DNA from: Sipunculus nudus
Lineage: Eukaryota; Annelida; Sipuncula; Golfingiida; Sipunculidae
Direction of reading: 5' to 3'
Assembly (NCBI GenBank): GCA_026874595.1
Contig: CM049307.1
Span: 95,888,330-95,952,329, forward strand
Length of the DNA stretch: 64,000 bases
The position numbers and the translations under genes were made by a program. The notes under the pieces were generated by a model. That model worked only from the letters and a program-made list of their open reading frames with translations. It had not been told where the DNA came from and ran no database searches. Shown here piece after piece: positions 45,873 to 57,932 of this stretch. Every line of letters begins with the position of its first letter. Positions within the stretch are counted from its first letter, which is position 1.

Positions 45873-48271
45873 ATCATAAGAATTGAACCACCGTTGATCG
45901 TACTTCATTCAGTATAATAATTAATGGTTCACTATACCTTCCAAAGTTCAGAATGAGATGAGGGTTTATATTAAGATCCTTGTAACATTGAACTTTATTC
46001 AAATGAAACATTCTTGATTAAATAATAAGCCGGTTTAATAGCCTTTACAACATGACAGAGTAGGTTTTTAAATTTGACGGATCGGGTCATGGCTGTAGTC
46101 ATACAGAAAACTTTACTGCAATAGACACTATAAGAATAATATATTTTAACACAACAGATAATCTTAACTTCACCCTAGTGAGGAAATAAACCGTAGAAAA
46201 TATGTGAGTAAAAACAAAGCAAAGTGCAGATCCCATCTACGTTTATCCGAACTGACAAGCTACTGATAGACTTTGAACCGTTGCTAGTAATGAGAAAACA
46301 TTATTTCTTAATAGAGAGTTTTTGCGCAGCTATCGATGTGACTAAGACTGTCACTCTGACGTGGATGGTTGGTTCTCAAATCTCTACCACTAACATGATT
46401 ATAACAGCTGGAGCATTTATACGTAAACACAAATACTAAAAGATGGTTATTACAGTATATTAAGCATTGCAATATAAGTAATCTAGATATAGAAAGACAG
46501 ATGGCCTGGACTCTCTTAATCTCTATCTAAATATAAGAACCTGCAACTGCACTATAGCAGCCCTTTAGAACTGGTGCTTTATTTTAAGTTTAAATTTTGC
46601 TGTCCATTATTTTATAATGGTTTTGATAATAATAATAATAATTATTATTATTATTATTATTATTACTGTCGGATACATGATATATTCCAATTCAGTAATT
46701 CAAGGTGCAGAATTCTACTTTTAAGCAGTTGGTGCACGATCTCTTTTAACGGGAAATGACAATATGACCTATAACGCTAGTTGAAACAAAAAGAAGTACG
46801 TTTTATCTGGCGTCGCACATGATCAATAAAACGTTGCAAATCAAATCAATTTTTTTAACATTTCTTCTGCAAATTTGTCTCCAGCTTTTAACACTAACTC
46901 GGCGCGTGTCCCGTTTCTGGTAAAGGGTTTTGTTTCATGAGTACATCAACGTAGAAAATTTATAGATGGAACCATAATTTCGCACGCTGTGTTTTTATTG
47001 GAAATATTATTAAAACATGCCATTTTGGTTATGAAACTTGATACGATGGAAAACTTTGATAGATAAACAATGTTTAGAAACCCTTTTATCGTATATTAAG
47101 TTAGCGCTGCTCCTGAAAACTTACTGCGCGGCAGAGAAGGGGTTATTCCTGCTGTGGTGTGAGATTTTTACTTTACGCAGGTGAGACAAGTTGTTCTACT
47201 GGGAGATATATTTCAAGGAATGACAATGCAAATGGTTCAATAGCTCTTTTAACAACAGCAAGACGAAGTTGTAGAATATTTTAATATTTTAAGGCCTTCC
47301 TTGCGGACAATGGAGTAAAACCTATCGCAGTCAACGGGGTATAGGGTATATTCAATTTCAATCAAATCAGCGAAATATATCACAACTCCCAGGGAAAGAA
47401 AGAGAATAATTGTATTGAGTGACGGTGCCAGTTGTGTGGTTGACTAAGCCCGGTGGTATGAAATCTGAACCTTAAGATGTACAGACTTTGTCCCTTCTGG
47501 CGTAGAAGGAATTTTAACCAAACCGCTTCTGTTAATTTAGTCTACGACATACTTATTTAGATTGTGCTTTCATTTTGGGTTGTCTGCTGATATTATATTA
47601 CGTAAATCAAGAAGACCTTTGTTATTTGTCTTAAGTCATGGGCTTTTACATTACACTGATATTTGTGTATTTTTCGAAATTTTATGTTATGGAAAGGTTA
47701 ACGAGTATCTAAATGTGACAAATAAAATCCTTATTTCTAAAGAATCGTGCGATTAATTGACTTGAAGTCAATTGAAAATTCACTCAGCTGAAAAATATCT
47801 ATCTGGACTTAGTTTTATGATATTTCAATATGAAACATTAACGTGATATGTGTTCTTTGATATCATCTAAAAAAAATATTTAAGTGAACTTTATTGATGT
47901 CTTTCCAAACAGGCGCCCATTGTAAACACGCCATTCATCCGGTACGCCCCCAACGTTTAATAAATTCTCTTATTATTTTCGTCAACAATAACGATACTCA
48001 ACCAGGATATTAATCATTCAACATAATTACTCTTAATAAGTCCAGTACAGTTTAATGCAGGAATATTGAAATGGAAATAGGCAAGACTATTTCTCCGTCT
48101 GTCCGTCTGTAGGTCCGACCGTCCCGCCTTCCCGGGCGTTTATCTTTCCGTACGCCAACCTGAACGTCCGTGCGTGCGCCCAATATCTGAAAATATATTG
48201 TATCTATAAAGTGACTAATGAGCAAGCAAAATACAGCTTTCGTTTCCTTCACCTATATAAACCTACTTTCT
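45196..48271. other. Unassigned DNA with microsatellites
   Basis: Contains (TA)n at 45822-45867, AAT/ATT runs at about 46627-46664 and a CCGTCTGTCCGTC-rich patch at 48090-48180 that resembles the opening of the long element at 57933. No coding similarity was seen. Confidence 0.5.
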
Positions 48272-49010
48272 GCGAGAATTGCGAATAGATGCATGGAGAA
48301 AAAATCACGAGATGTCACTGTAAATTGACAAGATTCTTGAATGTCGTATTCTAGAAATTTTGAATGCTGTCATTAGTAAAATATCACGATTTTACATGTA
48401 TGCACACATGGTTTTATGTCTATAATTTTATACCAGGAAAGGCCGCCGCGATAAACAATTTCTTGAGAGGTTATTGATCATGTTACTGATATATGGTTCT
48501 TTTTACGTTGGCCATGATCTATTTTCGGCAAGACTAAATTATATCTTTTTTTTCAAGATAATCCAAAAAATAATTACCCTCAAGGTTTCTCCTCAGCTTC
48601 CTGCAGGCAAAAATAATTAGTATTTTCCAAGGTTTACCGGAATACAAAGTTAATTTTAAAAGGTTACCTTTTAACCGATTGCGAATAAATGCATGCAGCA
48701 AAAAGCACGCAATGTCACTGTAAATTGAGTAGATTCTTCTACAAAATGTCGTATTCTAAGAATTTTGAATGTTGTCATTCGTAAAATATAACGATTTTAC
48801 ATGTATGCACACATGATATCATGTCTGTTATTATATACCAGGATAGGCCGCCGCGATCAACAATTTCTTATGGGGATAATGATCATGTTACTGATATATG
48901 TTTTTTTCGTTGACCATGATCTATTTTCGGCAAGACAAAATAATATTATCTTTTTCAAGATAATCGATAAAATAATTACCCTCAATGTTTCTCCTCATGT
49001 TTCTACGGAA
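48272..49010. repeat. ~400 bp tandem duplication
   Basis: GCGAATAGATGCATGG at about 48282 recurs as GCGAATAAATGCATGC at about 48681. The two units then share TGTCACTGTAAATTGA, ACGATTTTACATGTATGCAC, AGGCCGCCGCGAT, GATCATGTTACTGATATATG, CCATGATCTATTTTCGGCAA, and AATAATTACCCTCAA. Substitutions and small indels show it is not recent. No coding frame is kept in both units. Confidence 0.9.
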
Positions 49011-52009
49011 GGGAAATTAAATGAACATAAATGCAGCTGATATAATCGATACCAACATATAAATGTACCAATGTACTCGCCCCTTCTTAGTATATTAAGA
49101 ATTTACTTTTGCTAGTGATGCCCATCAGTATTACTGTTATTCTTAATTAAACTCCCATGTTAAGCTTAAGAAAACTTGCGCTGAAATTCTAAAAAAACTC
49201 GTCCTTTTATACAGGAGGTGTTTTGTGCAACAGCCTTCTTATGAAGAGCTTTAAAACACCACCGCGCTCCTATTTTTTTTTTTTTTTTTTTTTTTTTGCA
49301 TATAAAATTTAGCAAATTCTAAAATCTTGCAATTTAGTATAGTCTTTCCATTTTAAGTATAGTTAGTATATACTATTAAGTTAACTTTATCTCAATTTCC
49401 AATACCCATATACAAGTGTACTTTTATCTAAGCGTACTCCCTTACACTACAGTTGTACCTTTTTTGTACATCATAGCACATATCTATGTTTTTAATCAAT
49501 CGTTGTTCATATTTAGCGACTCGCTGCATATTGTTCCTTACATAACCCCATTTTTTACTTGTACATTGATTTAAGCTGTACTTACGTTACGGCGCTTCTG
49601 CTTAATATCAACTGATTGTATAATGTCAGTTTAGTTAAATGGTCCTAAAGGTTAATTTATTTCATTCTAATTTCTTTATGTATTACAGAGTCCTTATATT
49701 AACAAAATCGTATTCTGGTAAAATCCACCCTGAGCGATGTTGTAATCAATAGATAAAATAATTAAATAGATAAAAGTTTTTTACACGGAAAGGGTCATTT
49801 GCCTCAATTGGTGTTTTCACGTGCTCATACTAAAAATACAGGGTCTGTTTCTAAATACATGAATTTCAGAAAATGCCGGCAGTTTTTACCACCAAATGTT
49901 TAAGACATATTGGTCATGAGATTGGTATGTTAATATAAATCATCTGTGTATAATCTGTTAAGTCGAAAATAAAGACGCATCCGCTTTCATTCCGGGCTCA
50001 CTTTCTCAGAGAAATCAAAAGATTTAACATTAAGTTGAATTATTTTCAAACCAGGAGTGAATTCAGAAGTGCACAGGGGGCGCGTGTCCCCTCTATTTCG
50101 ACCAACAAATTATAGGAAAATAAAATAATGCACGTTTATTACCGAAAAGCAACGCTGGATTTTGCGTCTGATTTTTTTTCTTTCCAAAGTTTCTACATGC
50201 GAGCGTTATGTATATACTATATGTAATCTAAAGCCTCCCCCCCCCCCCTCATTTTTAAAGATCCTACATCCGCAACTATAAATTGCATGTTAATGGAACG
50301 TAATTCCTCTTTCAATTGTATTTTAAGTTTCAGTTTTATTTCATTGTTACCCCCTGTCATGCACAATTATATTGTACATAATGAACACATGGCCACTATA
50401 TCTCTTTAACATAAAACATTCCTTCAATAGCCGGACATCAGCTTGTTGGTTTGGAACTACATTAAACCTTCATCAACTTGTCAGTTTAATACAAGCACGT
50501 TCCTCATCGTATTGACTGAAGCTTGTGGTATGTGATAATATTCCATTAGGTCGAATTTCCCCGGGAATAAAAGTGTCATTTTGTTTTTGAATCATGTCAC
50601 TTGCTCTGGTATCAGAAACCAATTATTTTCGCAATTCACTTATCAAGAAACCATGGTATTTCCCTTTCACTGGTTTTGTACACTGTCCCTTTAGAGTTAT
50701 TAATTAAAGCTTATACTTTAACCAACAGACCGGTTACTCTCATCCATGTCTCAATTTAAAATTCGGTCCATAAAAAACAAGATTTGCTTGCAAACAATTT
50801 CAGGTATTGTGGCTCATCTGCGCCAAACACCAAGCTCATCTACCAAAATCCCTCGCGCGCTAATATAAGACAACATTTCAAAGGCGTTTGGACACAAAGG
50901 TTTAGAAAAAAAATTCACAATAAACGGAAGCAGCGGCAACTCGCCTGCGACAGGTGTTTTATTTCCAGCCGTGGGATGTAAAAGATATCAAGGTTTATTC
51001 CCAAGTGTATCATGATCAGTTTGAAAAAAGGCATAAATATTCAAGTAAAAAAATGCTCTTTACAGCTCCAATGTTCAAGTGAATATATGCAAACTTATTT
51101 TTTTTAATCTAGACGGTTAAATCCGCCGATATACCCAGAGTCCATCGGCTATGGACTCGTGTAGGTTCAAATTAATGCAAGACCTTAATGTAAGGTTGTA
51201 TCCACAGTGGGTTCGGATCTGAAGCGGATTATACTACCTATATCTGCTGCGTCCGCACGGTGGCTCGCTTTACAAGAGCCTTAATCGCTTAATAAAACGC
51301 CAGTTTGCTGTCACCACTGGGTTGTGTGTCCGACAAACTGTGATGCGAAAAGTGATATTTGTCAAATTGTAGAAAACACTTTTTTAGAAAATCTACCGAA
51401 GAAATCGTTTGACAATATCGCTTGGGTATGATTATATTGTATTTAGCGGGCAGGCTTAGATTACCGAACGTCTAGTTGAGGTTATTGATTCAGCGTGCAG
51501 TCACCGCTGGAGAATGACGTCACAATCATCATAGATAACAAGGTTTAGGAGGACGCGTCCGGTGTATTTTAAATATATGTGACCAGTCGGTCCCGTTTAT
51601 AGACATAATATGTCAATATGAGAGCACTTTGTCATTTTTTACTATGCTTTAGTAGACATAGGTTCCTACTGCGTTGTTGGCTTTCTTTGATTCTTATTTT
51701 ATCTACAAATATAAAGACGTTAAAGGTCACGGGATGATGTAAATATAGGGACCGGACCAGAAATGATGAAAAAAGGACAGCCTGTAGTAAATAAAAATAA
51801 CGAGTGTGAAATTATGTTTGATTCTGCAGAATCAAGAGCATGGAATCTAAGGGCTAATCTTAGGATGTTTAGCTGGGGAAACTGTCATGAGCCTTGATAA
51901 ATAAATAAATAAAATCTCGTGGGAAAGGGTCATGGATGGGACAAGAAATACAATATACGTAGAAGCTAAACTACCGGTTTTACATTCTTAGTCATTCTTG
52001 GCCACGTTC
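49011..52009. other. Unassigned DNA
   Basis: Contains a T run of about 24 at 49274-49297, a C13 run at 50236-50248, a small hairpin at 51136-51163 (AGAGTCCATCGG/CTATGGACTC) and an ATAA run at about 51896-51915. Nothing coding was recognised. Confidence 0.5.
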
Positions 52010-52285
52010 TTTATAACAACTGGAATCTGGAGTGGAATTCTACCTGTCAAAGTTCAAATCTCAGCCGAAGACCGGTGAGATTTTTTTTAAATATCGGTCC
52101 CCAACCAGGGTGAGCGCTCTGCAGGCTAAATGGTGAGGGCTGTCTTGCAACAGTGCTTGACATATGAGTGCGCTTTTCGGGGGTTCCCAAATTTATGACC
52201 CATAAAGGGTGATGCTTACACCGAGCCTAGTTGACGCGACGATATTCGCGTGCTACCACCCTGCCATTGAGTGTTTGTGAAGGTG
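52010..52285 (+). mobile_element. SINE-like element, copy 2
   Basis: Series in order: AAGTTCAAATCTCAGCCGAA (B-box-like GTTCAAATC), GACCGGTGAGATT, CTCTGCAGGCTAAATGGTGA, GGGCTGT, TGAGTGCGCTTTTCGGGGGT, TATGACCCATAAAGGGTGAT, GCTTACACCGAGCCTAG, TTCGCGTGCTACCACCCTGC. This is the same series as 25972-25668 in the opposite orientation. The A-box region is poorly preserved here. Confidence 0.7.
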
Positions 52286-55200
52286 TCACTAAAAAGTTAT
52301 TCAAAAGAGTTATTAAAGAGAGGTATATCAAAATGTCACAAAGAGGCGACCAAAACAAACATGACGGTTGCGGGCGATAATTGATGCAAACCCCACCATC
52401 CTATATAATGTGTACAGGGATGCACATGGCATTGTGGATATTTTTTTTTAAACTGCGGGGGTTATCTTTAAATTTATTTCTACGTTCACCTTTAGATGAA
52501 GAAGATCATATTTTCCACATTTTTGGAGAAGGAAGTTTTGTTTTATGTTGGTGGATGTACGCGTTTACTTAATAATATATGTATTGATTCAGTGCATGAA
52601 GCGATTGTATACACCAGAGGTTATGCGGATAAAAAAGGTATAAGCCATATTTTCTAACAGCCATAAAGTCATTTCACAAGAGTTAGTGTGTATATCTCGG
52701 GCACTGAGATTACTTTTAGTATTAAATATATTCAGTATTGGAATAACCTTGTCGTATTGAGTGAGATGGTAGGATACCGTATGTCTTTATTTATAAGGCC
52801 GCGTTACTGATCCATGTGACAAATTCCGCGTCAGTGAAAAAAATAAACCATTGATAGATTGATCGGCGCGTTTATTGATGTTACAGATGTCTGGGACAAA
52901 AGAACATGAATCCCGGGGTCATTGGAGTGAATGAGTTCTCGGTGGTAGGGTGACATGAATCAACCTTGTGTCCTGGCTCCCTGAGGCGGCTATAAGCTGA
53001 TTACACGTGGCCCGGGCCGTAATGACATTTACAAGACCGCATACATATCCAATCCTCTAAGTGGGCATCAAATTAGTTTCAAAGAAATCAAGCTCGGCCT
53101 CAACCAAAAAGGCCATCTGTTGATGACAATAAGTTTACTCGGCCCGAAATCAAATTGCCCGTCTGCTGATGCTAATGGTTTTACTCGGCCTAAACCAAAA
53201 ACGAATCCCCAAAATAATGACAATGAGCTTCCAGTTTATTTCAGACCAGGTTCCAGGGATCTAGGCACCGAGGAAACGCAGTTTACTTGAAAGCAATTTA
53301 TTATGAAAGAGGACCCTCCGGTCTTTTGGGATGGTCGTTTCTTCATCATATCACTTCGTGCTACTGGGTGTTTGCCAGAGTAACTTGGTAAACACACAAG
53401 AGCAGACGGTGAAATCTACATTCATTTTGAGTGATCTGATATTCTCTTAGCTCGGCACGCCATGTTTGTTCATGGCAGTGGGGCTGAAATTATTCCACTA
53501 ATTTCCTTGAAATCGTACGCTTTATAACAACCAGCAGAACTAATTATATTAAAAAAACACACAAATGATCTGTTGTTCTTGCTGGTTCTCTGGTCCTGCT
53601 TTCACGTTTTATCGTTTCATTTTAACGTGCAGTGGGTCGCTATTTGTGCAGTTATAAAAAGGAAGGTGCTGTTGTATTTCTGAATTTGTGCAAATCTAAA
53701 ATCAAGTTTCGTTCTAGGCAAACACTGAAACCCACTTTAAAGCAAACGAGTAAATAATTGAATGCTATTCACTATATGAGTATGTATATTGGTATGTTTC
53801 CGATTGTGAGTTTGAATACATCCATTCTGGCCAATAATTAGGAAATAATTATGTATAATTTGTCTTGTTTTCATTCATAATTCAGTGATAATATTTTATA
53901 AGCCGTCAACTGCTTCATACTTTTGTCCTATATAGGCCCCATTTTTTGTCCATTTCCTAATGTTAATTAAAAAAAATATGTGCAGTTCTTAAATTCCTTA
54001 AAATATGAAGGAAAAATATAAAAATATAAAAGTGATATGTAGCCAGCTATATAATTCTTCTCCTTGACCTCGCCTTGAGACCAATTAGAAGTCGCCTTTC
54101 TAGTTGTGATTTATGCCATTTTATGGACTTCGGCAAGTTAGCGCACGTCAAGGCCACAACTTTAATCACACAGAAGCGATCGGACCCATATATCTGTCAT
54201 GCATAGTTCTCAGGCTGTTCATCCTTTTAATCGATCATAAACTTATCCTCTCGCAGATCAGAAGTCAAAGCGCAGCCGTTAAGGAATGCCCCCAAAAGAC
54301 GTCCATACAAATATTGTCAGCAGTCTCTTCACATAAACATGCTCATGAGCAAATATCAGATCTTATACGACTCGTGCGTCACGTAACTTGCGTTTAGTGT
54401 TGACAAATGCGTATGTCCATAACCGTATACGATTAATACGCATGCACGGAAAATATGAAGACCCCCCCCCCCCCCCCCCCAGCTGATTTAGTTACAAAAT
54501 AATTTGAGCCCTTAAGTCAAGATTATAAATTTAATAAAAAACGGGGAAGATATAAGTTTTAAACTAAATCAATTTCTGAAAACTAATATTGGTCACATAA
54601 TGTTTATTACATTGTTTATTATAATGCAATTGACCCATGCACTTCACCAAAGCACATATTATAAACAAGCATAATCTTTGCTACATTTCTACCTAATTTG
54701 ATATATTAACATGAAAAGAAAACGTGTATTTCAAGTCACACCATGCCCCCCCCCCCGGTAGTCTAACCGGGGATAAACTGAATTTGCTACACCGGAAGTT
54801 ATATTGATGCATGGATGGGGTGAAAGTAATTACAATTGGTCAGTTATAGCAACATAGTAATAGCTCACATTTCTGCAGTTGTCATCAATGTGACCGTATT
54901 TAACGTTCCAAATAACAAAATAAGCGCCATTCTGCTGGTTCACATGGTACCGGTGGTAATAACAGATAACAGTTACACTATTATTACTATTTGGTAGTAT
55001 TTTACTATAATCATCCTGCCCTAATGTACATATAATCTGCAGGCTATCGGTGTAATTCGTGGGAATCATCTGTTAATTTCTTGTTTTATTTATATAATTT
55101 TATATTTGCACTGAAAAGAAATAAGAAGATTGATGGTTCCATAATTAAATCCAGTTTTTACTGTTATATAAATCTTTTAAAATAACCAATATTCAGTTGG

Positions 55201-55398
55201 TATTGAGATAACTTCTCATGCCTTTTCCACTCATGTAAATGATGCACAAAATATTTTGTTTAATAAATTCATTGTTGCATAAATTATAATAAAAGTGTCT
55301 GAGACCATAGGGTTGGGATCTCAGGCTCTTTGATCATATATCAGTCTGGGAGGGAGATACAAATTCGATACAAATTTCCTAGGATCAGGGAAGAACAT
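52286..55398. other. Unassigned DNA with a GC-richer patch
   Basis: The patch at 52880-53330 is GC-richer and includes the small tandem repeat at 53093-53230. C runs occur at 54462-54480 (19 C) and 54746-54756 (11 C). The frame at 54113-54397 has no recognised motif. Confidence 0.5.
53093..53230. repeat. 46 bp tandem repeat, three diverged units
   Basis: CTCGGCC starts units at 53093, 53138 and 53184. Units share a CAACCAAAAA- or AAATCAAATTG-type middle and TCTGTTGATGACAATAAGTT or TCTGCTGATGCTAATGGTTT. Confidence 0.7.
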
Positions 55399-55668
55399 CG
55401 TTACAAGTGCTCTTTTTATTATGTGACACGGGCGTGGCTCGTGTTGTTGGGCTTTCTTGCCTGACCGCTTGTTACATTATCGGTTAAATCCGTACTGTCT
55501 AAACTCTTGTTGTTATGCTAGCTTTGGGCGAGCTCACGTGTACACCATGGTGTGTAGAGGCACGGCGATGTTTTTTCTAGATGATTCCTTTGACGGTGTT
55601 TACCGTGTAAAATGTATTATTCTTCGAATGTTCGAGAGATAGAAGCTTCTCGGCTTGAGGTGAAAAGG

Positions 55669-55676
55669 TATATAAA
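55669..55676 (+). promoter_or_regulatory. TATA box of the LTR
   Basis: TATATAAA in AAAAGGTATATAAAGGAGCT, 380 bp before the AATAAA signal. This order (TATA, then polyadenylation signal) is the usual U3-R arrangement of an LTR. Confidence 0.6.
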
Positions 55677-56038
55677 GGAGCTGTGTTGTAGAGCCGAGAG
55701 AGCCGCAGCAGAGAAGATTTCCAGCGGACGCAGAAGCGTGTGTCAGTTTCTGGTACCTTATCCGACGAGTGCGCCAATGAAAGATTTTCTTCAGACTTTC
55801 TCCTGGATTTTATGCATTTGGACTTCAGTTTATTTTTTATTGTTACAAGAGCTTTACATGGGACTGTCATTCTCCGAGAGTATACATTTAAAGAACTTAT
55901 CCTTGTGACGGTGGTGGTATCAAGGTACTGTGCACTTTGTGTATTTTATTGTGTGATTGAAATGATTTGTTGTTATACCGCTGTTTTACTGTATAATTGT
56001 GTTGATTTATTGTATTGTAATGTTAGGGGTGTTTTAAG

Positions 56039-56044
56039 AATAAA
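56039..56044 (+). terminator. Polyadenylation signal of the LTR
   Basis: AATAAA in TTTTAAGAATAAATTATGG, aligned with AATAAA at 17515-17520 in copy 1. Copy 2 has the mutated AATTAA at this place. Confidence 0.5.
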
Positions 56045-56202
56045 TTATGGTTGTTTGTTAACAAAAATCCACTGACTTCTTTATTCATTCCCCTAGACAT
56101 TTCCCGCTGCCTAGTGATACAGAATCTGATTTTTTATCCCCATTACAAAATGTGTGTTCATCACGCCTACGTGATCTGTTTATATTAGGTTCCGTAATAA
56201 CA

Positions 56203-56847
56203 TGAAAATGACAGAATTGTTGGACACATCATAAAAACAACGAAATCTTATCGAAATTTTATCATCATTTGTTTAAGAAAAATGTCGAAAAAATTTCTCC
56301 GGAAATAAAAAAAATATATATATATATTCAAGGGGAGGTCAAAATTGTCCCGGATAAACGCAAGGTAGAGGAAATGTGTCCGAATGCGCGATTGGGTAAT
56401 ATGTTGATAAATGTAAAAAAATATTATTTTGTATCCAGATCCAGCATAAGCTAAACAATCTTAAACGATCAATAATAATGTAAACATTTCGGAGTACAGA
56501 GGAACAGTTTAGTACTTCTGTTCTAACTTTGCAAAGCGCTCTGTAAAAGAAATAATAATTATTATTAGTAGTAGTAGTAGTAATAGTATTATTTCACTTA
56601 GGCATGCAACAATATTCTATAAATAATGACCTTCGATATATAATTTTCATTCTTTGTGCAGTGACCTGAGAATGTCAAATGTATTTATTTAGATCAATTG
56701 AATACATGGTAGGCCTATCATTATAACATGGCCTGATTACTTATTTCAATAGTAAGTCTTCATTCTTGTCAGAACAAGGAAACATTACATATAACTCATA
56801 GTACACTAAACTCAGACTTACATCTGGCCTTTACATAATTCAGTTCT
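56203..56847. other. Unassigned AT-rich DNA
   Basis: A trinucleotide run of ATT and AGT units lies at 56552-56597. Nothing coding was recognised. Confidence 0.5.
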
Positions 56848-57325
56848 TTAAAGGGGCCTATTCCGATATCTGCGTGTATGAACTATTAATAATCCCTTGA
56901 ACCTTTTATATAAATAGGTCAAAAAACTTCATTCCCAACGCACACAGATGGTCGGTTTGTTTATATCAACGTGTTTATAACATGTGGGGGACCAACTAAA
57001 ATAATCCAAACACATTCAACAAAGACATCAGGCTAAAAGTCAGACAAAGTGAGTTTTACAAATGGCGTGTTGCAACTACTGACCTTTTTACTTCCACACT
57101 CAAGCGATCAACCATTTCAGGTCACATGGTTTGGTTTTTGGGTTTGTCAACAATGTCGTGTTCACTAACAGCTTGTACATGAGCAAGCTCATAGGTTCGT
57201 CCAGAGACGTTATAAGAACGTTTGGTAACAGGAAATAACAACAGTTTATTTATAAATAGGCAGAGTAAGCCAGAAATCATTTTTTTTTTCAGAAAAGGCA
57301 GTTGAATAGCTGGCTTTAATTATGA
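56848..57325 (+). repeat. ~480 bp dispersed repeat, fullest copy
   Basis: Starts TTAAAGGGGCCTATTCCGAT, then ATCCCTTGAACCTTTTATAT, TATATCAACGTGTTTATAAC, CAACAAAGACATCAGGC, GCAACTACTGACCTTTTTAC, ACAGCTTGTACATGAGCAAG, GTAACAGGAAATAACAACAG, and ends GAGTAAGCCAGAAATCA and ATAGCTGGCTTTAATT. It sits about 650 bp downstream of the third solo LTR. Confidence 0.72.
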
Positions 57326-57700
57326 ATGTACATGTTTCTGCCCTCTTCCGTGTTCTGCTGAGGATTTATGTCTGTGCATGTATTGTGATTGTGCTGGTTG
57401 TTTGTAAAGAATGAACCTACTTCGATGAAATTCCCTTGTCTTAATCTATGTGGTATAAGTGGTTCTGGACTATTATGGTTCGGTGCAGGACCATTTTCGA
57501 AGGGCAGAAAAGTCAGTCCCATTAGTCCCGTGCTGAATGGTCGGTTCCGTTGGGATGAATTCTCCTGTTTTTAGGTATCTTCATAACGTTACAACCATAC
57601 GGTGGTTGGGTCATAAATGAAATGCGTTTGCCGTAGAGGTAAATTCTAATGCGTGATCTGTTGAAGAAAAATAATTGCCTGAAGTTTTAGATGTTTCGTT
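57326..57700. other. Unassigned DNA
   Basis: A 61-codon frame at 57389-57574 has no recognised motif. Confidence 0.45.
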
Positions 57701-57900
57701 ACTCGGAGTTGTTCCCCGGGGTTTTATATCAATACTTTGGTCATGTATTTGGCGACCCGGGTTCAATTCCCGGTGTGGCTAAGAGAGTGCTTTGTAGTTG
57801 CCTGTCAGGGAATGGTTGTTTTCTCCGGGTCCTTCATAGTGCAGCGGTTAACGGCAAAATACAGAAGAATTTTTCAGATTGTGATAAAAGTACCAAATTT
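57701..57900 (+). mobile_element. Decayed tRNA-related SINE
   Basis: GGCGACCCGGGTTCAATTCC followed by CGGTGTGGC has the B box GGTTCAATTCC inside a CCGGG/CCCGG stem, as in a tRNA T-arm. It is followed by GGTTGTTTTCTCCGGGTCC, a word found in the body of several animal SINEs (by recall). About 60 bp on, TAGTGCAGCGGTTAACGGC fits an A box, so a second head may follow the first. No clear 3' tail is seen before the next element at 57933. Confidence 0.45.
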
Positions 57901-57932
57901 GGTGGAGATTAAGTTTGGTTAATACATTTTAA

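Larger units (their letters stand above)
55399..56202 (+). mobile_element. Solo LTR, copy 3
   Basis: Begins CGTTACAAGTGCTC (first T mutated) and ends GGTTCCGTAATAACA, against GGTTCCGTAACA in copy 2. It has TATATAAA at 55669-55676, then GAGCTGTG and the CCAGCGGACGCAGAAGCGTG segment. AATAAA at 56039-56044 is followed by GTTTGTTAACAAAAATCCAC and TTCTTTATTCATTCCCC. Overall length is 804 bp, close to copy 2. No target duplication is obvious, which suits an old insertion. Two overlapping open frames of about 100 codons within it are not preserved in copies 1 and 2. Confidence 0.83.

Noticed and set aside
55577-56075. Overlapping frames of about 100 codons on both strands
   Set aside because: They lie within the third solo LTR, in mutually overlapping phases not preserved in the other LTR copies.
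16883-56202. The plus-strand LTRs at 16.9 and 55.4 kb as the two ends of one retrotransposon
   Set aside because: They are 38 kb apart with no gag-pol between them and a third copy in the opposite orientation, so they are separate solo LTRs.
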